The notes: generated by a model from the letters alone, not told the origin. A stretch of 57,500 nucleotides of DNA from Solibacillus sp. FSL R7-0682 (GCF_038005985.1 NZ_JBBOUI010000001.1:40001-97500); one strand, 5' to 3'. Numbered from the stretch's first letter, positions 13,771-24,528 are shown. Program-made: numbers and translations.

Positions 13771-14547
13771 ATGAGCACATATATCGATACCCATGTCCAC
13801 TTAAATGCAGATCAGTATGAAGAAGATTTACAAGAAGTAATTGATCGAGCATTAGCTGCAAAAGTGGAAAAAATGGTTGTTATTGGGTTTGATCGTAAAA
13901 CAATTGAACGGGCAATGAAGTTAATAGAAGACTATGATTTTATTTATGCAGTTATTGGTTGGCATCCAGTAGATGCAATTGATTGTAAGGATGAGGATTT
14001 ACAGTGGATCGAACAATTGGCCGCACATCCAAAAGTAGTAGGCATTGGTGAGACGGGTCTAGATTATTACTGGGATAAATCTCCGAAAGATATCCAAAAG
14101 CATTGGTTCCGTAAACAAATACATTTAGCCCAAAAATTAAACTTACCAATCATTATTCATAATCGTGACGCAACAGCCGACGTTGTTCAAATTTTACGTG
14201 AAGAAAATGCAGCTTCGGTAGGGGGCATTATGCACAGCTTTAGTGGGAGTGTTGAAACTGCTCAAGAATGTATTAAAATGAATTTTATGATTAGTCTTGG
14301 TGGCCCTGTGACATTTAAAAATGCGCGACAGCCAAAAGAGGTTGCAACAGAAATCCCATTAGAATACTTGTTAATTGAAACAGATGCACCGTATTTAACA
14401 CCACATCCATATCGTGGTAAAAGGAATGAGCCGGCCCATGTAGTATTAGTAGCTGAGGAAATTGCAAGATTAAAGGAATTACCTGTAGAAGAAATCGCAC
14501 AAAAAACTACAGAAAATGCAATGCGATTTTTTAAAATTAAACCATAA
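13771..14547 (+). CDS. tatD: TatD-family metal-dependent deoxyribonuclease
   Basis: A 258-residue TIM-barrel metallohydrolase. Metal ligands of the family are visible: DTHVHL at the N terminus, GETGLDYYW, HNRDA, MHSFSG and ETDAPYLTP. TatD proteins are 3'-to-5' DNases or RNases linked to repair; which substrate matters here cannot be read. The second of two ATGs is used because AGGAG lies eight bases before it and only two before the first. It precedes yabE and rnmV as in B. subtilis. Confidence 0.95.
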   Translation: MSTYIDTHVHLNADQYEEDLQEVIDRALAAKVEKMVVIGFDRKTIERAMKLIEDYDFIYAVIGWHPVDAIDCKDEDLQWIEQLAAHPKVVGIGETGLDYYWDKSPKDIQKHWFRKQIHLAQKLNLPIIIHNRDATADVVQILREENAASVGGIMHSFSGSVETAQECIKMNFMISLGGPVTFKNARQPKEVATEIPLEYLLIETDAPYLTPHPYRGKRNEPAHVVLVAEEIARLKELPVEEIAQKTTENAMRFFKIKP

Positions 14548-14744
14548 AAAATGGAGGGGGGTTGTTTAAATAAATTCTCCTCAAAACCTTCTGCTATATG
14601 GTTTAAAAGTAAAAAAATGTAATTCAAAAAATAGTGAACTATTGCATAGAAAAAAAGAAAATGTTTAAAAATTTAATACGCCTCCAATACTAGTTATTAC
14701 AATAGTTGAAGCAAAGTTTGCATTTTATTAGAAAATCATTTCTA

Positions 14745-14773
14745 TTGACAGCCAGAAAACTAGTCCGTATAAT
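14745..14773 (+). promoter_or_regulatory. Consensus sigma-A promoter of yabE
   Basis: -35 TTGACA, 17-base spacer, -10 TATAAT: a perfect match, 29 bases before the yabE start with AAGGAGGCG between. Strong transcription is expected. Confidence 0.9.
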
Positions 14774-14802
14774 CCAACTTTGTATTAAGGAGGCGTTTTT
14801 TC

Positions 14803-16005
14803 ATGTCAAATAATTCCATGAAAAGCCAGTTCTTAGGATCATTGAGGAGTAAGCAAACAGGTGTAAGATTATTAACGCTTGTCCTGTTTGTTTCAGTTAT
14901 TGGATTCGTTCTTTATCAAGGGACGAAAACACCCGTTTCAATTACAGCAAACGGCGAAACAACCGAATTGTATACTCATGCAGACACGGTTGCAGAGCTT
15001 TTAGAAGCAGAAAATATAGAAATAAGTAAGTATGATAAATTATCACCCTCACTGAGTACCAAAATTGACAGTGGAATGTCAATCGAATGGGAACAGGCAA
15101 AAGAAGTAATAATTTCAGTTGATGGAAATCAGTCAAAAGTTTGGACAACTGAAAATGTAGTGAAGAACATTTTGGAAGAAGCAAATATTGAAGTAACAGA
15201 GCATGATTTAGTATCACAAAGCTTAGATACAGAAGTAGGAGCAGATAACAAAATCGATATTCAAAAAGCGTTTCAGTTAACGCTTGTCGATGGCTTAGAA
15301 AAGAGACAAGTATGGTCCACTTCGACTACGGTCGCTAACTTTTTAAAACAACAAGGGGTTCTGCTAAATGAATCCGATCGTGTCGACACAGATTTGGAGC
15401 ATGTTATCACTCCAAATGATAAAATCGCAGTTGTTCGCGTAGAAAAGGTTACCGATGTAGTGGAAGAATCAGTGGATTTCGCAGTTGAAAAGAAAAATGA
15501 TTCTTCGATATTGAAGGGTAAAGAAAAAGTAGTAACAGACGGTAAAAAGGGTAAAATCGAACGTACGTATGAAATCGTAAAAGAAAACGGTAAAGTCGTA
15601 TCGAAACAAGTTTCCTCAGAAAAAGTGTTAGCGGAACCAACCAAAAAAGTAGTAGCAGTTGGAACAAAAGTAGTAACAGCAACTGTCTCTCGTTCTAATG
15701 GTGAACCCGCTTCAGGTAAAGAGTTTTATGTTGAAGCAACAGCCTATACACCTTATTGTGAAGGCTGCTCAGGTGTATCAGCAACAGGTATAAATTTGCG
15801 TTCAAACCCGAGTATGAAATTAGTCGCAGTAGATCCTCGAATAATTCCACTTGGCACTAAAGTGTGGGTGGAAGGGTATGGCTATGCCGTAGCTGGCGAT
15901 ACTGGCGGTGCGATTAAAGGAAATAAAATCGATATTTTAGTACCAACAAAGGCACAAGCATATAGCTGGGGCCGTAAGAAGGTACGCATAAAAGTATTAA
16001 ACTAA
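14803..16005 (+). CDS. yabE: YabE-like cell-wall protein: DUF348 repeats, G5 and 3D domains
   Basis: A 400-residue exported or anchored protein resembling YabE and the Firmicutes relatives of resuscitation-promoting factors. One membrane segment lies at about residues 23-40 (LLTLVLFVSVIGFVLYQG). Three DUF348 units follow (about 45-220), then a G5 domain (about 225-295) and a C-terminal 3D domain (about 305-400) with the three aspartates of the family: VDPRIIPLG, AGDTGG and NKIDI. The 3D domain resembles the MltA lytic transglycosylase core, so a role in peptidoglycan turnover is inferred. A consensus sigma-A promoter drives it. Confidence 0.92.
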   Translation: MSNNSMKSQFLGSLRSKQTGVRLLTLVLFVSVIGFVLYQGTKTPVSITANGETTELYTHADTVAELLEAENIEISKYDKLSPSLSTKIDSGMSIEWEQAKEVIISVDGNQSKVWTTENVVKNILEEANIEVTEHDLVSQSLDTEVGADNKIDIQKAFQLTLVDGLEKRQVWSTSTTVANFLKQQGVLLNESDRVDTDLEHVITPNDKIAVVRVEKVTDVVEESVDFAVEKKNDSSILKGKEKVVTDGKKGKIERTYEIVKENGKVVSKQVSSEKVLAEPTKKVVAVGTKVVTATVSRSNGEPASGKEFYVEATAYTPYCEGCSGVSATGINLRSNPSMKLVAVDPRIIPLGTKVWVEGYGYAVAGDTGGAIKGNKIDILVPTKAQAYSWGRKKVRIKVLN

Positions 16006-16011
16006 TTTTTT

Positions 16012-16036
16012 ATTTACATGAACTTTTCATGTAAAT
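16012..16036. repeat. Perfect 11-bp inverted repeat after yabE
   Basis: ATTTACATGAA and TTCATGTAAAT flank the loop CTT. No T-tract follows on either strand, so it is not a classic terminator. It may protect the 3' end of the mRNA or bind a protein. Confidence 0.8.
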
Positions 16037-16053
16037 ATTCCAAAATGTATAAT

Positions 16054-16094
16054 AGCTTTCTCGCTTTTAGACTGATGGCGAGAGAGCTCTTTTT
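16054..16094 (+). terminator. Terminator after yabE
   Basis: Stem AGCTTTCTCGC / GCGAGAGAGCT (one G-U pair) with a 13-base loop, followed by CTTTTTC. Confidence 0.88.
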
Positions 16095-16185
16095 CGTTTT
16101 GAATTACCGGAAAACAACCGTTAAGTAACTGAGTGTAATCTATGGTAAAATAGCGAAAGACTATGTTAGAAATGAGGAACGTTTC

Positions 16186-17629
<1,444 letters not shown>

Positions 17630-17674
17630 TATGAAATTTAGTTCAAAAAAACTAAAAAAATGTTTAAAAATAAG

Positions 17675-17744
17675 TTGACGACTACTATTTCTCGGTGATA
17701 AAATATTATATTTTATTGACAATTATCTGGCTGCGTGTTACACT
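17675..17744 (+). promoter_or_regulatory. Tandem sigma-A promoters of veg
   Basis: Downstream promoter: TTGACA (17716-17721), 17-base spacer, TACACT (17739-17744). Upstream promoter: TTGACG (17675-17680), 18-base spacer, TAAAAT (17699-17704). The downstream one corresponds in place to the very strong Pveg of B. subtilis. Confidence 0.8.
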
Positions 17745-17769
17745 ATTTAACAGTGAGGTGTATGCGAAA

Positions 17770-18027
17770 ATGCCAAAAACGTTAGCAGACATTAAAAAAT
17801 CCTTAGATACTCAATTGGGTAAACGTTTGCAATTAAAAGCAAACGGTGGACGTAAGAAAACAGTTGAATGCGAAGGTGTTTTAAGGGAAACTTATCATGC
17901 TATTTTCGTTATTGAACTGATGCAAGAAGATAATGCGTGTAAACGCGTATCTTACAGTTACACAGATATACTTACCGAAGCAGTAGAGATTACTTTTTTA
18001 GATGATGCTGTAGCAGCCATCAAATAG
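17770..18027 (+). CDS. veg: Veg protein
   Basis: An 85-residue basic protein conserved in low-GC Gram-positives. In B. subtilis Veg promotes biofilm formation by acting against the repressor SinR, and the gene is highly expressed. The family core is clear ([40 protein letters not shown]). The start was set by comparison with the family and by GAGGTG nine bases upstream. It has its own strong promoters and terminator. Confidence 0.96.
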   Translation: MPKTLADIKKSLDTQLGKRLQLKANGGRKKTVECEGVLRETYHAIFVIELMQEDNACKRVSYSYTDILTEAVEITFLDDAVAAIK

Positions 18028-18061
18028 TTTTTCTAGTACTTATTTTTATATGTTGAAAAAG

Positions 18062-18087
18062 CGCTCATTCAATATGAGTGTTTTTTT
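18062..18087 (+). terminator. Terminator after veg
   Basis: 7-bp stem CGCTCAT / ATGAGTG (one G-U pair) with a 5-base loop, then seven T. Its 3' arm overlaps the -35 region of the sspF promoter candidate. Confidence 0.85.
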
Positions 18088-18104
18088 ATTTTTTACACAT
18101 ACTA
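18075..18104 (+). promoter_or_regulatory. Sigma-G promoter candidate of sspF
   Basis: -10 CATACTA (18098-18104) is an exact sigma-G match. The -35 TGAGTG (18075-18080, 17-base spacer) matches the TGAATA-type consensus at four of six bases. Confidence 0.6.
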
Positions 18105-18145
18105 CAACCGTCAGCGAAACTTTTGGAAAAGAGGAGGTTTTCTGC

Positions 18146-18337
18146 ATGCCAAAACAAGGAGTCATGTCGAATCGTCTTAAAGAAGAGATCGCCAAGGAAC
18201 TCGGATTTTATGATGTCGTCGAGCGTGAAGGTTGGGGCGGTATTAAATCCCGTGATGCAGGTAACATGGTAAAGCGTGCGATAGAAATGGCTGAACAAAA
18301 TTTAGCTAAAGATTCTATGCAAAACAACCAAAAGTAA
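18146..18337 (+). CDS. sspF: Small acid-soluble spore protein, alpha/beta-type family (SspF)
   Basis: A 63-residue SASP that by family coats and protects DNA in the dormant spore. The core is visible ([20 protein letters not shown], then [19 protein letters not shown]), including the germination-protease-type region EIAKELG and the DAGNMVK motif. A strong GAGGAGG eight bases before the ATG sets the start. An upstream CATACTA -10 fits forespore-specific transcription. It lies between veg and ispE as in B. subtilis. Confidence 0.95.
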   Translation: MPKQGVMSNRLKEEIAKELGFYDVVEREGWGGIKSRDAGNMVKRAIEMAEQNLAKDSMQNNQK

Positions 18338-18354
18338 GTTGGCAAAAATGTATG

Positions 18355-18394
18355 GTGTCTTAGTGAGAGAAATCTTACAAGACACTATTTTTTT
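18355..18394 (+). terminator. Terminator after sspF
   Basis: Stem GTGTCTT / AAGACAC extended by an inner GTGAGA / TCTTAC pairing, followed by a run of T. Confidence 0.88.
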
Positions 18395-18527
18395 GTCGGG
18401 CATTCATATCATTAAAAATGTGAGTAATACGTTCAATATTCATGCGTTTCCTGTGTTAAAATAGGAACATTACTAAATTGATAACGTATTAATAACATGC
18501 GTGCCTTACAAATAGGAGGAATTTTTA

Positions 18528-19394
18528 ATGTTATATGTAAAAGCACCCGCAAAAATTAATTTAACTCTTGATGTGCTTTATAAACGTCCCGACAATTATC
18601 ATGAAGTAGAAATGATTATGACAACGGTAGATTTAGCGGACCGTATTGGATTAGAATCTCGTCACGATGGGCAAATCAAAATTGTATCTACAGATAATTT
18701 CGTACCAGATGACCATCGAAATTTTGCTTACCAAGCTGCTGAGTTATTGAGAAATACATATGGCATCAAAGAAGGCGTTACAATTTCGATTGAAAAGCAA
18801 ATTCCAATTGCGGCAGGGTTAGCGGGGGGAAGTAGTGATGCGGCTGCTACATTACGCGGCTTAAATGAACTATGGAACTTGAATCTATCATTAGATGAAT
18901 TAGCAGAGTATGGTGCTAAAATAGGCTCAGATGTATCATTTTGTGTGTATGGTGGGACAGCCCTTGCGACAGGGCGCGGTGAAAAGATTCAGGAAATTGC
19001 GCCGCCGCCACCTTGTTGGGTCATTTTAGCGAAACCAAAAATTGGTGTTTCAACAGCGGATGTTTATGGGGGTTTAAAGCTTGACGGTATTAAGCATCCA
19101 AATACAAAACAAATGATTCAAGCAATAGAAACAAATGATTATCCATTACTTTGTGCATCACTTGGTAATGTTTTGGAAACTGTAACATTTAAACTTCATC
19201 CTGAAGTTGTAACAATAAAGGAACAAATGCAACGATTTGGAGCAGATGCTGTCCTCATGAGTGGCAGTGGTCCGACAGTGTTTGGCTTAGTAGAAAGTGA
19301 ACCGCGTGTTAGTCGTATATACAATGGTTTACGTGGCTTTTGTGAAGAAGTGTATGTAGTTCGTCTGTTAGGAGAACGAAATCCACTTGCTTAA
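18528..19394 (+). CDS. ispE: 4-diphosphocytidyl-2-C-methyl-D-erythritol kinase
   Basis: GHMP kinase of the MEP isoprenoid pathway; it phosphorylates CDP-ME. The 288-residue protein has [12 protein letters not shown] at the N terminus, the ATP loop [15 protein letters not shown] near residue 90 and the C-terminal [11 protein letters not shown] motif. AGGAGGAA precedes the ATG. purR follows after about 70 bases. Confidence 0.97.
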   Translation: MLYVKAPAKINLTLDVLYKRPDNYHEVEMIMTTVDLADRIGLESRHDGQIKIVSTDNFVPDDHRNFAYQAAELLRNTYGIKEGVTISIEKQIPIAAGLAGGSSDAAATLRGLNELWNLNLSLDELAEYGAKIGSDVSFCVYGGTALATGRGEKIQEIAPPPPCWVILAKPKIGVSTADVYGGLKLDGIKHPNTKQMIQAIETNDYPLLCASLGNVLETVTFKLHPEVVTIKEQMQRFGADAVLMSGSGPTVFGLVESEPRVSRIYNGLRGFCEEVYVVRLLGERNPLA

Positions 19395-19467
19395 ATGCGT
19401 ATATTTATGGTAATTTGACAGTGGAATATTCGTATTTATAAATAATCAATGTTTAGGAGAGGGTCGC

Positions 19468-20295
19468 ATGAAATGGAAGCGTAGTGAACGCCTTGTAGAT
19501 ATGACGTATTATCTACTTGAGCATCCACATCAGTTGATCCCGCTAACTTATTTTTCTGATCTTTATAATTCCGCTAAATCGTCAATTAGTGAAGATTTAA
19601 CGATTGTAAAGGAAACATTTGAAGAAAAAGGAATCGGGCTTTTAATTACCGTACCTGGAGCAGCAGGTGGAGTGAAGTATATTCCCAAAATGGCGGAGCA
19701 GGAAGTTCGTGAAATTATTGGGGAATTAATTATAGAATTGAGCCAATCCGATCGTCTACTTCCCGGTGGCTATTTATTTATGACCGATTTATTAGGAAAT
19801 CCCGATTTAATGAACCGTGTCGGAAAAGTGTTTGCATCGGCATTTGCTGATCAACAAATTGATGTCATTATGACCGTAGCAACAAAAGGGATTTCGATTG
19901 CCCATGCCATTGCAAGACACTTAAATGTACCAGTTGTTGTTGTACGTCGTGATAGTAAAGTGACAGAAGGCTCAACGGTAAGTATTAATTATGTATCAGG
20001 ATCTTCTCGTCGTATTCAAACGATGGTTTTATCTAAACGGAGTATGAAAAGCGGTCAGCGTGTTTTAATTACGGATGACTTTATGAAAGTCGGCGGTACA
20101 ATGAACGGGATGAAAAACTTACTAGAAGAGTTTGATTGTGAGCTTGCTGGTATTGCCGTATTAGTGGAAGCAGAGCATGCTGATGAGACATTAGTAGATG
20201 ATTACTATTCTTTAGTAAAGCTTCATGAAGTCAATGAGAAAGATCGCACAATTGCATTAAGTGAAGGTAATTTTTTTCAAAAGGAGAGAAATTAA
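19468..20295 (+). CDS. purR: Purine operon repressor PurR
   Basis: Represses purine genes; the effectors are PRPP and (p)ppGpp in Firmicutes. The 275-residue protein has an N-terminal winged helix (about residues 1-72) and a PRTase-type domain with the PRPP loop [15 protein letters not shown] near residue 200. PurR does not act as an enzyme. ridA starts two bases downstream, so the pair is cotranscribed, as in B. subtilis. I did not find a convincing PurBox before it. Confidence 0.97.
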   Translation: MKWKRSERLVDMTYYLLEHPHQLIPLTYFSDLYNSAKSSISEDLTIVKETFEEKGIGLLITVPGAAGGVKYIPKMAEQEVREIIGELIIELSQSDRLLPGGYLFMTDLLGNPDLMNRVGKVFASAFADQQIDVIMTVATKGISIAHAIARHLNVPVVVVRRDSKVTEGSTVSINYVSGSSRRIQTMVLSKRSMKSGQRVLITDDFMKVGGTMNGMKNLLEEFDCELAGIAVLVEAEHADETLVDDYYSLVKLHEVNEKDRTIALSEGNFFQKERN

Positions 20296-20296
20296 C

Positions 20297-20671
20297 ATGA
20301 AAACAGTTTCAACAACAAATGCACCAGCGGCAATCGGACCATATGCACAAGGAATTATCGTAAATAATATGTTTTACTCTTCAGGTCAAATTCCTCTAAC
20401 AGCTGCAGGCGAATTAGTAGATGGTGATATCGAAGCCCAAACAAATCAAGTATTTGAAAATTTAAAAGCAGTTCTAGCAGCAGCGGGTTCATCTTTAGAT
20501 CAAGTTGTCAAAACAACTGTATTTATGAAGGACATGAATGACTTTGTAGCTATGAATGAAGTTTATGCTGCACATTTCGGCTCACATAAGCCAGCACGCT
20601 CGGCGGTAGAAGTTGCGCGCTTACCGAAAGATGTAAAAGTAGAGATTGAAGTAATTGCTCTAGTGAAATAA
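20297..20671 (+). CDS. ridA: RidA family reactive imine/enamine deaminase (YabJ)
   Basis: Hydrolyses reactive 2-aminoacrylate-type intermediates released by PLP enzymes. The 124-residue trimeric-type protein shows [14 protein letters not shown], the catalytic Arg in [13 protein letters not shown] and the Glu in [17 protein letters not shown] upstream lies within the end of purR and sets the start; an upstream in-frame extension lacks homology. Confidence 0.96.
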   Translation: MKTVSTTNAPAAIGPYAQGIIVNNMFYSSGQIPLTAAGELVDGDIEAQTNQVFENLKAVLAAAGSSLDQVVKTTVFMKDMNDFVAMNEVYAAHFGSHKPARSAVEVARLPKDVKVEIEVIALVK

Positions 20672-20680
20672 TTAATAGAG

Positions 20681-20709
20681 GTACCACTTTAATTTAAGTG
20701 GTGCTTTTT
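20681..20709 (+). terminator. Terminator after ridA
   Basis: Stem ACCACTT / AAGTGGT with a 6-base loop and TTTTT following. It separates purR-ridA from spoVG. Confidence 0.9.
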
Positions 20710-20749
20710 ATTTTCCCGGAAAAATTTTTTAAATTTTTTGTATATTTTA

Positions 20750-20776
20750 GAAGGAGTTTTCATTTTTTTGAAGAAT
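20750..20776 (+). promoter_or_regulatory. Sigma-H promoter of spoVG
   Basis: -35 GAAGGAGTT (consensus RnAGGAWWW with one mismatch), 11-base spacer, -10 GAAGAAT (consensus RnnGAAT). spoVG is a classic sigma-H gene in B. subtilis. Confidence 0.7.
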
Positions 20777-20824
20777 CTAATCTCTCATACCTAGTAGACA
20801 CCGTAGATGAGAGGAGTGGAAAAA

Positions 20825-21124
20825 ATGGAAGTTACTGATGTAAGACTGCGTCGCGTTCAGACAGATGGACGTATGCGAGCAATTGCTTCGATTACATTAG
20901 ATGATGAATTCGTCATCCATGATATTCGAGTAATTGATGGTAATACTGGATTGTTTGTTGCGATGCCAAGTAAAAGAACTCCGGATGGAGAATTCCGTGA
21001 TATCGCGCACCCGATTAATTCGAATACGCGTAATAAAATTCAAGAAATCGTTCTTGAAGCTTACCATGCTGTCTCAGAAGAAGATGCTGTAGAACAAGTA
21101 GAACTAGCAGAAGTAAATGTGTAA
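20825..21124 (+). CDS. spoVG: Septation/regulatory nucleic-acid-binding protein SpoVG
   Basis: A 99-residue protein of the SpoVG family, which binds DNA and RNA and affects sporulation septation and, in staphylococci, virulence gene expression. The conserved body is clear: [47 protein letters not shown]. The ATG eight bases after AGGAG is the family start; an earlier in-frame codon would add six residues. A sigma-H-type promoter precedes it and a terminator follows. Confidence 0.97.
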   Translation: MEVTDVRLRRVQTDGRMRAIASITLDDEFVIHDIRVIDGNTGLFVAMPSKRTPDGEFRDIAHPINSNTRNKIQEIVLEAYHAVSEEDAVEQVELAEVNV

Positions 21125-21133
21125 TCGTAAAAT

Positions 21134-21167
21134 GAGAGCCACTCAATATGAGAGAGGCTCTTTTTTT
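21134..21167 (+). terminator. Terminator after spoVG
   Basis: AGAGCC / GGCTCT stem with a 15-base loop, followed by seven T. Confidence 0.85.
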
Positions 21168-21340
21168 ATTAAATTTCTTTAGGAATATTAGACAGTTAAC
21201 AGAAGATTTCGGGATTAATAGTGAAAAAGACGTAATAGTCTAGTTTAGGTATCAAATATCTACCATTTTAAAACATAGCTTAAAATCAGTTAAACTATAA
21301 AAAATATTTTAATTTCAAACTTTTGTCAAGTCTGAATGCC

Positions 21341-21369
21341 TTGAAAATATAGTGAATTTACTATATAGT
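21341..21369 (+). promoter_or_regulatory. Sigma-A promoter of glmU with internal dyad
   Basis: -35 TTGAAA (21341-21346), 17-base spacer, -10 TATAGT (21364-21369). The spacer region holds the perfect inverted repeat ATATAGT / ACTATAT (21347-21366, 6-base loop), which runs into the -10. Confidence 0.65.
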
Positions 21370-21404
21370 CATAAGAGAAAATGAGCTAAAAAGGGGACTT
21401 GTAA

Positions 21405-22775
21405 ATGACAAATATCTTTGCAGTCGTTTTGGCTGCTGGTCAGGGTACACGAATGAAGTCCAAATTATATAAAGTACTACACCCAGTATGTGGTAAGCCA
21501 ATGGTTGAGCATGTCATTGACCATATCGGCTCACTAGATGTTGAACGCATTGTAACCGTAGTAGGTCATGGAGCTGAACTTGTAAAAGAAACACTTGGAG
21601 AAAAGAGTGAATATGTTTTACAAGCAGAGCAGCTAGGGACAGCACATGCGGTGCAACAGGCAGAACCGATTTTAGGTAGCCTGGAAGGAACTACGCTTGT
21701 CGTATGTGGCGATACACCATTAATTCGCCCAGAAACGATGCAAGCGTTATTTGCGCATCATGAAAAGCAAAATGCGAAAGCAACAATTTTGACAGCGGTT
21801 GCAGAAAATCCAACAGGCTACGGTCGTATTTTACGCGATGGCTCTGGTCAAGTTTCTCAAATCATTGAGCAAAAGGATGCAACAGCTGAACAACAGCTTG
21901 TAAAGGAAATTAATACAGGTACGTATTGCTTTGACAACAAAGCATTATTCGATGCATTAAAACAAGTGAATAATAATAATGCACAGGGTGAATATTATTT
22001 ACCAGATGTTATTGAAATTTTACAAAAGCAAGGTGAAATCGTTTCCGCTTATGTAACAGATGATTTTAATGAAACATTAGGTGTAAATGATCGTTTTGCA
22101 TTATCGCAAGCAGAAGAACTAATGCGCGCACGTATTAATGAGCACCATATGCGTAATGGGGTTACAATTATTAATCCAGCGACAACGCACATTAGCGCGG
22201 ATGCAATTATTGGAAGTGATTCAGTGATTTTACCTGGCGTGATCATTGAAGGAACGACGGTGATTGGGGAAGATTGCGAAATCGGCCCAAACAGTCATAT
22301 TGTTGATAGCCAAATTGGGAACGGGACAACGATTCATAGCTCAGTGGTTTTAAATAGCCATGTAGGGAATGAAACGACAGTTGGTCCATTTGCGCACATT
22401 CGTCCAGATTCTTCATTAGGTGATCATGTAAAAATCGGTAACTTTGTTGAAGTGAAGAAAAGTACATTAGGTAATGCCACAAAGGTTTCGCACTTAAGCT
22501 ATATTGGCGATGCGGAAATCGGCAACAATGTAAATGTTGGTTGTGGTTCGATTACTGTCAATTACGATGGTAAAAACAAATTTAAAACAATTATTGAAGA
22601 CGATGTATTTGTTGGATGTAATTCGAACTTAGTAGCACCAGTGAAGCTTGGCAAAGGATCATTTATTGCTGCAGGTTCTACGATTACAAAAGAAGTTCCA
22701 GAGGATGCACTTGCAATTGCTCGTGCCCGTCAGGAAAATAAGCAAGGCTATGTTAGTAAATTAAATTCAAAATAA
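21405..22775 (+). CDS. glmU: Bifunctional UDP-GlcNAc pyrophosphorylase / GlcN-1-P acetyltransferase
   Basis: Makes UDP-N-acetylglucosamine for peptidoglycan and teichoic acids. The 456-residue protein has the N-terminal uridyltransferase ([11 protein letters not shown] at residues 8-18, CGDTPL) and a C-terminal left-handed beta helix of hexapeptide repeats (from about residue 250) with the acetyltransferase motif [11 protein letters not shown] and [11 protein letters not shown]. prs follows 27 bases later in the same unit. Confidence 0.98.
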   Translation: MTNIFAVVLAAGQGTRMKSKLYKVLHPVCGKPMVEHVIDHIGSLDVERIVTVVGHGAELVKETLGEKSEYVLQAEQLGTAHAVQQAEPILGSLEGTTLVVCGDTPLIRPETMQALFAHHEKQNAKATILTAVAENPTGYGRILRDGSGQVSQIIEQKDATAEQQLVKEINTGTYCFDNKALFDALKQVNNNNAQGEYYLPDVIEILQKQGEIVSAYVTDDFNETLGVNDRFALSQAEELMRARINEHHMRNGVTIINPATTHISADAIIGSDSVILPGVIIEGTTVIGEDCEIGPNSHIVDSQIGNGTTIHSSVVLNSHVGNETTVGPFAHIRPDSSLGDHVKIGNFVEVKKSTLGNATKVSHLSYIGDAEIGNNVNVGCGSITVNYDGKNKFKTIIEDDVFVGCNSNLVAPVKLGKGSFIAAGSTITKEVPEDALAIARARQENKQGYVSKLNSK

Positions 22776-22802
22776 AAATTATTTAAAATACAGGAGGCCA
22801 TC

Positions 22803-23762
22803 ATGCCGTATCAATACGCTGACTCAAAATTAAAAATCTTCTCATTAAATTCAAACAATCCACTTGCAAAAGAGATTGCGGATGAAATGGGGGTAGAACT
22901 AGGGAAATCATCTGTAAAACACTTCAGTGATGGAGAAGTCCAAATTAGCATTGAAGAAAGTATTCGTGGAATGGATGTATTCATTGTTCAATCTACTTCT
23001 GCTCCTGTAAACGAGCATTTAATGGAACTTTTAATTATGGTTGATGCTGTTAAACGTGCATCTGCTCGTACAGTAAACGTTGTTATGCCTTACTATGGCT
23101 ATGCACGTCAAGACCGTAAAGCAAAAGCACGTGAACCAATCACTGCTAAATTAGTAGCGAATCTTTTAGAAACGGCTGGTGCAACACGTGTAATCGTTTT
23201 AGATTTACACGCACCTCAAATCCAAGGTTTCTTTGATATCTTAATCGATCACCTAGTAGCAGTACCACTACTTGCTGAATACTTCGGATCAAAAGGATTC
23301 AACGAAGACGAATTAGTAATTGTTTCACCAGACCACGGTGGTGTAACGCGTGCTCGTAAAATGGCAGAACGTCTAAAAGCACCAATCGCGATTATTGATA
23401 AACGTCGTCCAAAACCAAACGTAGCGGAAGTTATGAATATTGTTGGTAACGTAGAAGGCAAAGTATGTATCTTAATCGATGATATTATCGATACGGCTGG
23501 TACAATTACTATTGGTGCAGAAGCGTTAATTAAGAGCGGTGCAAAAGAAGTGTATGCTTGCTGTTCTCACCCAGTATTATCAGGTCCTGCAATTGAGCGT
23601 ATTGAAAATTCTTCAATTAAAGAATTAGTTGTAACAAACACAATTCAATTAAGCGAAGAAAAGCTTTCTCCAAAAATTAAGCAATTATCGGTTGCAAAGC
23701 TAATGGCAGAGGCAATTTCTCGTGTGTATGAAAATAAATCAGTAAGTACTTTATTTGATTAA
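22803..23762 (+). CDS. prs: Ribose-phosphate pyrophosphokinase
   Basis: Makes PRPP for purine, pyrimidine, His and NAD synthesis. The 319-residue class I enzyme has the flexible-loop [13 protein letters not shown] motif, [11 protein letters not shown] and the PRPP site [19 protein letters not shown] precedes the ATG. The window also holds PRPP users or sensors hprT and purR. Confidence 0.98.
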   Translation: MPYQYADSKLKIFSLNSNNPLAKEIADEMGVELGKSSVKHFSDGEVQISIEESIRGMDVFIVQSTSAPVNEHLMELLIMVDAVKRASARTVNVVMPYYGYARQDRKAKAREPITAKLVANLLETAGATRVIVLDLHAPQIQGFFDILIDHLVAVPLLAEYFGSKGFNEDELVIVSPDHGGVTRARKMAERLKAPIAIIDKRRPKPNVAEVMNIVGNVEGKVCILIDDIIDTAGTITIGAEALIKSGAKEVYACCSHPVLSGPAIERIENSSIKELVVTNTIQLSEEKLSPKIKQLSVAKLMAEAISRVYENKSVSTLFD

Positions 23763-23776
23763 TTAATAATAGAAGT

Positions 23777-23806
23777 AGCCTAGGAATTAAATTCCTAGGC
23801 TTTTTT
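23777..23806 (+). terminator. Terminator after glmU-prs
   Basis: Perfect 11-bp stem AGCCTAGGAAT / ATTCCTAGGCT with a 3-base loop, followed by six T. Confidence 0.95.
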
Positions 23807-23808
23807 AT

Positions 23809-23834
23809 GTTTAAATTTTTTTGTAAGAGGGTAA
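23809..23834 (+). promoter_or_regulatory. Sigma-B promoter of ctc
   Basis: -35 GTTTAA, 14-base spacer, -10 GGGTAA, against the sigma-B consensus GTTTAA-N14-GGGTAT. Only the last base differs. ctc is the prototype sigma-B gene in B. subtilis. Confidence 0.75.
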
Positions 23835-23874
23835 ACATATATTTGTATTACTATACTTAAAGGGGGATATGAAG

Positions 23875-24528
23875 ATGACTACAGTATTACAAGCAAAGAA
23901 GCGAGAAACTGGGAAACGTTCAACATTAACCCAACTTAGAAAAGGTGGCCAACTAGCAGCCGTGCTATATGGTTATCAAACAGAAACAATGCCGATTTCA
24001 TTAGATTATAAAAAAATGGCAAAAGCAGTTCAACAATACGGATCTACAAGCGTGTTTAAAATTGACGTAGACGGGAAAATGGTGAATGTAATATTAACAG
24101 ACATTCAACGTGATGCATTAAAGGGTCATGTTAAGCATGTCGATTTCCTTGCTATCAACATGAAAGAAGAATTAGAGGTAGACATTCCTGTGACATTAAT
24201 CGGAACTTCTATTGGTGTTAAAGAAGGTGGAGTTCTTACTCAACCTAACCATACATTGAAGGTAAAAGTAAAACCAAGTAATATTCCAGATGTAATTGAA
24301 ATCGATGTATCCGAATTAGCAGTTGGCGATACGTTATCTGTGGGTAATGTACGTAATCAGTTTACGGATTACACAATTATAGATGAAGATGATTACACTT
24401 TAGCAACGGTAACACCGCCAGCTCCATCAGTAGAAGAGGTCGATTCAGAAGCTGAAGGGAATACAGCTAATGATGTTGAAGCAACAGGTGAAAAGTTATC
24501 ACCTGACAAACCAGGTCGAGAAGACTAA
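23875..24528 (+). CDS. ctc: Ribosomal protein bL25, general-stress form (Ctc)
   Basis: A 217-residue two-domain bL25 (TL5/Ctc type) that binds 5S rRNA. The N-terminal L25 domain (about 1-93, KKRETGKRSTLTQLRKGG and VLYGYQ) is followed by the beta-barrel C domain (about 95-185) and an acidic tail. The second of two ATGs is chosen because AGGGGG lies eight bases before it and only two before the first. A near-consensus sigma-B promoter indicates stress induction. Confidence 0.95.
   Translation: MTTVLQAKKRETGKRSTLTQLRKGGQLAAVLYGYQTETMPISLDYKKMAKAVQQYGSTSVFKIDVDGKMVNVILTDIQRDALKGHVKHVDFLAINMKEELEVDIPVTLIGTSIGVKEGGVLTQPNHTLKVKVKPSNIPDVIEIDVSELAVGDTLSVGNVRNQFTDYTIIDEDDYTLATVTPPAPSVEEVDSEAEGNTANDVEATGEKLSPDKPGRED

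Noticed and set aside
19395-19467. PurBox (autoregulatory site) before purR
   Set aside because: GAATATTCGTATTTA has only a partial likeness to the PurBox core CCGAACA and no partner box.
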